Of a stretch of DNA of 11,011 nt, positions 6,645 to 11,011 are shown piece by piece. Position numbers and translations under genes: made by a program. Under the pieces are notes generated by a model that was not told where the DNA came from, did no database searches, and saw only the letters and a list, made by a program, of their open reading frames with translations. Positions within the stretch are counted from its first letter, which is position 1. Every line of letters begins with the position of its first letter. The DNA lies in assembly GCA_004335635.1 (NCBI GenBank), contig QAXH01006141.1:1-11011 (forward strand). The letters are read 5' to 3'. Source of the DNA: Chloromonas sp. AAM2 (taxonomy: Eukaryota > Chlorophyta > Chlorophyceae > Chlamydomonadales > Chlamydomonadaceae).

Positions 6645-7400
6645 ATGAAAACCATTGCATTAACAAACCAAAAAGGCGGAGTTGGAAAAACTACTACAAC
6701 TATTAACCTTGGAGCCGGATTAGCAAAACTTGGGAAAAAAGTTTTGCTCATTGATCTCGATCCACAAGCTAACTTAACCTATTCATTAAGAACGCACTCA
6801 CACCGGATCGATAAAACGATCTATGATGCTCTTCGTGGATCCGCTAAGATCAGTGAGATCATCGTAGAACATAATGGTTTTGATTTTGTTCCTTCTTCAC
6901 TGGAATTATCGGGTGCTGAGCTGGAACTTGCCAGTGAGCCCGCTAGGGAAAGTTTGCTTAAAAATGTGTTAACAGACCTTCAGGGACATAATTATGATTA
7001 TGTTTTGATTGATTGTCCTCCAAATCTTGGCTTGTTAACCCTAAATGCATTTACGGCTGTTAAAGACATTTTCATTGTACTGCAATCCGAGTATTTAGCT
7101 CTTCATGGATTATCTAAGCTGCTTGATTTAGTTAAAGTGGTACAGCAACGCCTCAACAATCAGCTTAAAGTTGGCGGCATTATTTGCACATTGTATGATA
7201 GCCGGAAAAATCTGAATAAAGAAGTTGTGGGGCATATCAAAGATTATTTTGGGCCCAAAGTATTTAAAACTATAATTCGGGATAACGTTGCACTTGCTGA
7301 AGCACCCAGCCATCATAAAACAATTTTTGAGTATGACGGTAATAGCATGGGAGCTCAGGATTATTTTGCGTTAGCCAAAGAAATAAAAAACGGCCACTAA
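6645..7400 (+). CDS. ParA/Soj-family Walker-type ATPase
   Basis: A 251-residue ParA ATPase, matching Soj in length (about 253) and lacking the N-terminal helix-turn-helix of plasmid ParA type Ia. The deviant Walker A box is NQKGGVGKTTTT with signature K10 and P-loop K15; 'LIDLDPQAN' (35-43) is the switch region with D39, and Walker B is 'VLIDCPPNLG' with D123. 'LQSEYLALHGL' near residue 148 is also typical. These proteins bind DNA non-specifically when ATP-bound and form gradients that position chromosomes, plasmids or protein assemblies. The partner that stimulates ATP hydrolysis is probably the small gene 4 bp downstream; no Spo0J-type ParB is present. That arrangement differs from chromosomal parAB near the origin, so I do not give a gene symbol. 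Seven GATC sites cluster in codons 37-72. Cargo is unknown. Confidence 0.93.
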   Translation: MKTIALTNQKGGVGKTTTTINLGAGLAKLGKKVLLIDLDPQANLTYSLRTHSHRIDKTIYDALRGSAKISEIIVEHNGFDFVPSSLELSGAELELASEPARESLLKNVLTDLQGHNYDYVLIDCPPNLGLLTLNAFTAVKDIFIVLQSEYLALHGLSKLLDLVKVVQQRLNNQLKVGGIICTLYDSRKNLNKEVVGHIKDYFGPKVFKTIIRDNVALAEAPSHHKTIFEYDGNSMGAQDYFALAKEIKNGH

Positions 7401-7404
7401 TCTA

Positions 7405-7671
7405 ATGGGTAAGAAAAAGAGCCTTGGACATAATCCGTTAGCTTACAGTACGCGGAGTCATGCTTCTTTTGATTTTATCACTCCTAAGAATGAGGATGAT
7501 GATCAAGAGGAGGAGAAGCAGAAAAAGGCCAAAATTAGTAAAGAGACGGCAAGCTACTACCTGGAGTCATCCGTAGTTCGTTTGGTGAAGGCTACGGCAC
7601 GGGAACATGACACTTCGTATTCGGCTATTGTTAACACAATTCTTAAGAATCACTTCAGCCCCAAAAAGTAG
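7405..7671 (+). CDS. Small probable ParA partner, ribbon-helix-helix-like
   Basis: An 88-residue protein starting 4 bp after the ParA stop, almost certainly co-transcribed. Three parts are visible. The N-terminus (1-17) is basic with the short motif 'KKKSLGHNPLAYS'. Residues 28-43 are a strongly charged, probably disordered linker. Residues 46-84 fit a ribbon-helix-helix: a short strand 'ASYYLES', helix 'VVRLVKATAREHD', a turn at T70-S71, then helix 'SAIVNTILKNHF'. RHH proteins dimerise and bind DNA through the strand, and small RHH proteins serve as centromere binders with some plasmid ParAs. In ParB-like partners a basic N-terminus stimulates ParA ATPase, and the N-terminus here could do that. 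The function is inferred from layout and fold pattern; it could be a chromosomal positioning adaptor rather than a plasmid-type ParB. Confidence 0.75.
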   Translation: MGKKKSLGHNPLAYSTRSHASFDFITPKNEDDDQEEEKQKKAKISKETASYYLESSVVRLVKATAREHDTSYSAIVNTILKNHFSPKK

Positions 7672-7684
7672 ACGCTTTTTTTTT
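7663..7684 (+). terminator. Weak terminator-like hairpin with T-run after the parA unit
   Basis: AAAAAG (7663-7668) can pair with CTTTTT (7675-7680) around a six-base loop, followed by further T to 7684 (nine T in all). The stem has only one G:C pair and overlaps the stop codon, so termination would be partial at best. It may separate the parA unit from recC. Confidence 0.25.
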
Positions 7685-7709
7685 GATTCATACACCTTTT
7701 AATCGCATT

Positions 7710-7718
7710 TGTTATACT
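7710..7718 (+). promoter_or_regulatory. Candidate extended -10 promoter for recC
   Basis: TGTTATACT fits the extended -10 form TGnTATAAT with one mismatch, and would start transcription about 15 bases before the recC ATG at 7741. No -35 box sits at the usual distance (TTGATT at 7683 is 24 bp away). It is plausible because the 69-bp gap after the small parA partner is larger than other gaps within units here. Confidence 0.35.
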
Positions 7719-7739
7719 GTGTGTAATTAATAAACACAC
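7719..7739. promoter_or_regulatory. Inverted repeat directly before recC start
   Basis: GTGTGT (7719-7724) and ACACAC (7734-7739) form a perfect six-base inverted repeat with a 9-base AT spacer, ending one base before the recC start codon and touching the candidate -10. It could be an operator, or an RNA hairpin that limits ribosome access. No Shine-Dalgarno site is present in this leader. Confidence 0.3.
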
Positions 7740-7740
7740 T

Positions 7741-10700
7741 ATGATCCGAATTCATAAATCTACTTCACTTACCTCATTAGCCCGCGCATTCCAAACTACA
7801 ACTGATGAAAGAGACACTAAAAATCCGCTCAATCCAACGTGGGTCATTGTTCAAAACAATGAAATTAAAGAATGGCTATCTCTTCAAGTAGCCCAAAGAA
7901 GGGGAATATCAGGAAATTACCGATTTATTTTCCCATCCGAATTTTTGTGGAACCTCTATAGGCTTGTTGATAGTGATATCCCAAAACAGTTACCCTCTGA
8001 CCGTAATGCAATGCACTGGGCTATATTTGAAATATTACTGGATGAGCCAGATTTGTTAAACAGAATTCCATTTTCTCAAAAAAAACAACAAAATACCCGA
8101 CAGCTTTTCTATTTAAGTGCTCAGTTAGCAGATGTATTTGATCAGTACCAGGTTTATCGTCCTGAAATGATTCAGGGTTGGGTTGATCAAATGCTTACTA
8201 CCGGTCATAAAGATGAAAAATGGCAAGCCCAAATTTGGAAACAGTTAAACTCATATTGGTCTTCGCATGATATGATTCAAGCAATGCCATCTCGTGCAAT
8301 AGCTTATAGTCGTTTGATTGAATGGCTTCAGAATGAAAATGAATCACTCATTTCTAAACTTCCGGCAGGTTTGATGGCCTTTGGGCTATCGCAGTACAGT
8401 AAACCGTTTTTAGAAATATTAGTTCATTTTGGGCAACATTTAGATATAAATCTATTCAGAAGAAAACCAATGGATGCAGATCCTAAGATGAATTCCACAA
8501 CGGTCTTTAATACATGGAGTAAACCATATCGGGATCAGAAAAAGTTGATTAATACCCTCGCTGCAAAGGCAAAAACTGAAGTTAAATTCCTTAATCATAA
8601 AAATGAGGATTTAATAAAACCTCAGGTTATTATCAACGCCTGCCATAGTGCCAAAAGGGAGGTACAAGTTCTAAAGGATTCGATTTTACACTATTTGTCT
8701 GATACTGCGGATTCTAAACCAGAAGACATCCTGATAATGATCCCGGATGTAAGCAAATATGCACCATTGATTAAGGCTGAATTCTCGGGAGCAGATGATC
8801 CTCAAGAAATCATTTTGCCAGTGTCACAACTATATGACAGACAACAAGTAGAAGAACACACCTTAGTACAAATATTGGATATCTTAGGTTCTGCATATAA
8901 GCCAAGCTCCATACTTGAGTTGCTTAATATGACACCCATAAAAAATACGTTCCGGCTAACTGATGACGAACTTGATATGTTGGAAAAATGGATAACTGAA
9001 AGTCATGCTTTTCGTGGAATTGGCGAAGCCTTCAACACACCGTACAGTTGGCAAAAAGCTTTAAATCAAGTGATGGCAGGGTTAAGTATGGAGGCGCTTG
9101 ACCTGGAGTTGTATAGGGATCTCGTACCAGTGAAGGGAATTTATTCTTCGGATCATATGGATTTAGCCGGTCGTTTTTCTTCTTTCATGAATGCCATAAC
9201 CCGTTGTTCCCGACAGGTTCAACAACATAAAAAGGCTAAGGAATGGGTTGAATTTACGGCCGAAATTGTAAAGTTATTTTTAGAAGATGAAAACGAGCAA
9301 AATAACACGAGAAACCTATATCAGCTAATCTCTAAGCTCAAAGAACACATTGAGTTTAGTAAAAATAATGTGAAAGTGCCTTATGAGCTCGTGAAGGACT
9401 GGTTATTAGAACAATTGCAGGATAATAGTTCTGCTTCCGGAAGGTTTGGACAAGGAATTACGATGAGTTCATATATTCCATATCGTTCAGTTCCATTTCG
9501 TTTTATAGCAGTATTAGGGATGAATGAAGAGGAGTTTCCAAGAAAAACCGTACGGCCAGATTTTGACTTAATTTATGCGAATCCTCAACCCGGAGACCGT
9601 ATACAAAAAGAGGACGACTGCTATTTATTTTTAGAAACACTCCAGGCAGCCAAAGATAAATTATTTATTAGCTATGTGGGGCAAGACCAAAAAACAGATG
9701 TTGAGAGAATGCCATCCACTTTAGTTCAACAACTTTCAGAGGCCTTACCGGTTGACAGAGTAGATGTTAGAAAACATAGCTTGCATGCCTTCAGTAGAAA
9801 CTATTATGAGAAGGAGGCCGAGTTCAGATCATTTTCCAAAATAAATAAAGAGATAGCTGATAATATCCTGAATGGAGCCCAATCTAATACGCAGTTTTTA
9901 GAAGACACTTTCGTACAAGCTGATTTAAAAGCTGATATGAAAATAACGATAAAAGACTTTATATATTTTTTTAGTGAAGCCTCTAAATTCATTGTACGGA
10001 ATAAATTAAACGTACATAATTTGGATATAGAAAAAGAAGTTCCAGATCGAGAATCTTTTGATCTTGATGGGTTGCAGTCGTATCAGTTAAGTAATTTTAT
10101 GTTTCAAAAGCTAAATGAAGGCTTTTCTAAGGAACATATTTTTAGGTATGCAGAATCAAGTGCGTGGATTCCTGATAAATTAAAGGGAGAAAAAGTATTT
10201 AATGCGACTTACCAAAATATACAAGAGTTGCGTTCAGTTATTGAAGAAGTATCTGTTCAAGATAATCGTACGGAGCAAATAGAACTTGAACTTAATTCCA
10301 TACAACTTGTTGGACCCATATCTGGTATTCAAGGAAACGCCTTTATAAGTACGCGTGTAGGGAAAAGAAAAGCAATTAATGAAATAGAACACTGGATTAA
10401 ACATCTGATTTTAATTCAAAGTGGACATGATATCAGAGAAAGCTTTTTTATATCTAAGGATAAGGGGGATGTTAACATACTCACATTATTATCATCAGAA
10501 ATTGACCCAAAGGTTCTGGCAGATTATGTACAATGGTATTTAGAAGAAACCTCTGTCACTAAAAAATTTAATTTTTTCCCCGAAACATCTAAAGCCTATG
10601 CAGAAGCATATGTTAAAAATAAAGATCATGATTATGCCCGATCTAAAGCGCGAAATACATGGGAACCGTCGTATCATCGAACCTTTGTAGAGTCTAATGA

Positions 10701-10821
10701 TTATTACAATAAGTTACTCTGGAGAGATAAAGATCCGTTAAAGGAGGAAAGGTTTTCTGCGAATGCGCTTCGATTCTGGCTTCCTTTTTTAAAGGCAGTG
10801 GAGGACAGTAATGCCCAATAA
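7741..10821 (+). CDS. recC: Exodeoxyribonuclease V gamma subunit (RecC)
   Basis: A 1026-residue RecC, the subunit of RecBCD that holds the inactive helicase-like domains, splits the duplex and scans for Chi. RecBCD processes double-strand ends for RecA-dependent repair and degrades linear foreign DNA. Recognisable regions in order are: 'VIVQNNEIKEWLSLQVAQ' with 'GISGNYRF' (about 36-60), matching the RecC N-terminal block; 'CHSAKREVQVLKD' (301-313), matching 'CHSPMREVEVLHD' of E. coli; and 'SYIPYRSVPFRFIAVLGMN' with 'EEEFPR' (to R601), matching the 'MPMRSIPF...LGMNDGVYPR' block. There is no Walker motif, as expected. It is shorter than E. coli RecC (1122). The stop overlaps the recB start by 11 bp, so the two are translationally coupled. 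GC content is low (35% in the last 600 bases). Confidence 0.93.
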   Translation: MIRIHKSTSLTSLARAFQTTTDERDTKNPLNPTWVIVQNNEIKEWLSLQVAQRRGISGNYRFIFPSEFLWNLYRLVDSDIPKQLPSDRNAMHWAIFEILLDEPDLLNRIPFSQKKQQNTRQLFYLSAQLADVFDQYQVYRPEMIQGWVDQMLTTGHKDEKWQAQIWKQLNSYWSSHDMIQAMPSRAIAYSRLIEWLQNENESLISKLPAGLMAFGLSQYSKPFLEILVHFGQHLDINLFRRKPMDADPKMNSTTVFNTWSKPYRDQKKLINTLAAKAKTEVKFLNHKNEDLIKPQVIINACHSAKREVQVLKDSILHYLSDTADSKPEDILIMIPDVSKYAPLIKAEFSGADDPQEIILPVSQLYDRQQVEEHTLVQILDILGSAYKPSSILELLNMTPIKNTFRLTDDELDMLEKWITESHAFRGIGEAFNTPYSWQKALNQVMAGLSMEALDLELYRDLVPVKGIYSSDHMDLAGRFSSFMNAITRCSRQVQQHKKAKEWVEFTAEIVKLFLEDENEQNNTRNLYQLISKLKEHIEFSKNNVKVPYELVKDWLLEQLQDNSSASGRFGQGITMSSYIPYRSVPFRFIAVLGMNEEEFPRKTVRPDFDLIYANPQPGDRIQKEDDCYLFLETLQAAKDKLFISYVGQDQKTDVERMPSTLVQQLSEALPVDRVDVRKHSLHAFSRNYYEKEAEFRSFSKINKEIADNILNGAQSNTQFLEDTFVQADLKADMKITIKDFIYFFSEASKFIVRNKLNVHNLDIEKEVPDRESFDLDGLQSYQLSNFMFQKLNEGFSKEHIFRYAESSAWIPDKLKGEKVFNATYQNIQELRSVIEEVSVQDNRTEQIELELNSIQLVGPISGIQGNAFISTRVGKRKAINEIEHWIKHLILIQSGHDIRESFFISKDKGDVNILTLLSSEIDPKVLADYVQWYLEETSVTKKFNFFPETSKAYAEAYVKNKDHDYARSKARNTWEPSYHRTFVESNDYYNKLLWRDKDPLKEERFSANALRFWLPFLKAVEDSNAQ
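10800..10804 (+). promoter_or_regulatory. Strong Shine-Dalgarno site for recB
   Basis: GGAGG lies inside the end of recC, six bases before the ATG at 10811. It fixes the recB start and is one of very few clear ribosome sites in this window, where most genes have none. It probably allows recB translation to start while ribosomes finish recC. Confidence 0.75.
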
Positions 10822-11011
10822 ACCACTGGATGTATTTAATACCCCGCTTACCGGTATCAGCCTGGTTGAAGCAAGTGCAGGAACCGGAAAGACCTACAGC
10901 ATTACCTCACTCTACATCAGAGCGCTATTGGAAAAGGATCTGGAGCCTTCACAAATCCTGGTCGTCACGTTTACGGAGGCGGCAACTGCCGAGCTTAAAT
11001 CAAGGATTCGG
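10811..11011 (+). CDS. recB: Exodeoxyribonuclease V beta subunit (RecB), N-terminal part (3' end outside window)
   Basis: The first 67 residues of RecB, the 3'-5' helicase and nuclease subunit of RecBCD. The frame is open to the right edge. The Walker A motif is 'VEASAGTGKTYSI' with K27, and helicase motif Ia is 'ILVVTFTEAATAELKSRIR' at residues 49-67. Both match E. coli RecB ('IEASAGTGKTFTI' and 'LLVVTFTEAATAEL') very closely, which separates it from AddA, UvrD and PcrA. The start overlaps the last 11 bases of recC in a different frame and has a GGAGG site. The helicase 2A/2B domains and C-terminal nuclease lie beyond the window. GC is 99 of 201 bases (49%), clearly above recC. recD would be expected next. 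Confidence 0.95.
   Translation, partial: MPNKPLDVFNTPLTGISLVEASAGTGKTYSITSLYIRALLEKDLEPSQILVVTFTEAATAELKSRIR

Noticed and set aside
7128..7316. Minus-strand open frame inside parA
   Set aside because: Antisense to conserved ParA sequence; no supporting signal.
6645..7671. ParA pair as proof of an integrated plasmid
   Set aside because: No replication, mobilisation, toxin-antitoxin or integrase gene is near; the pair alone does not show it.
9804..9992. Minus-strand open frame inside recC
   Set aside because: Antisense shadow in an AT-rich part of recC, with no ribosome site or family resemblance.

Overview
The window looks like chromosome of an AT-rich bacterium of the Bacteroidota/Balneolota (FCB) group, most plausibly a Balneola/Gracilimonas/Rhodohalobacter-like lineage. 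The reasons are few Shine-Dalgarno sites, a Bacteroidota-style MutL C-terminus, a beta-propeller/Y_Y_Y sensor kinase, a candidate TTG-N21-TAnnTTTG-type promoter, and RecBCD-type rather than AddAB-type recombination genes. This placement is inference from gene families and style; no marker gene settles it.

Left part (1-4522, plus strand). The window opens inside mutL (mismatch repair), of which only the C-terminal dimerisation/endonuclease domain is present. After a 162-bp gap holding an AT-rich hairpin and a 10-bp palindrome comes a two-component pair. The first gene is a large sensor kinase: a secreted beta-propeller sensor, Y_Y_Y domain, one membrane helix, and HisKA_3 plus HATPase_c. Thirteen bases later is a NarL/LuxR-type response regulator. 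The kinase is not a hybrid, so it probably passes phosphate directly to this regulator.

Middle part (4523-6467, minus strand). A tight cluster reads hotdog acyl-CoA thioesterase, orphan HPt protein and galE (gaps of 7 and 9 bp). It is followed by tRNA-Leu(CAA) and a clear intrinsic terminator, which probably ends both the tRNA transcript and any galE read-through.

Right part (6468-11011, plus strand). A 177-bp divergent spacer leads into a Soj-sized ParA ATPase and, 4 bp later, a small basic/acidic protein with a ribbon-helix-helix-like C-terminus. Together they look like a compact ParA/partner positioning or partition module. A 69-bp spacer with an extended -10 candidate and an inverted repeat leads into recC, which overlaps recB by 11 bp. 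recB runs off the window; recD would be expected beyond.

No insertion sequence, CRISPR array, prophage gene or rRNA was seen. The most interesting parts are the ParA/small-protein pair in front of recCB, the GATC cluster in the first part of parA, the orphan HPt in a metabolic operon, and the ambiguous start of the sensor kinase.
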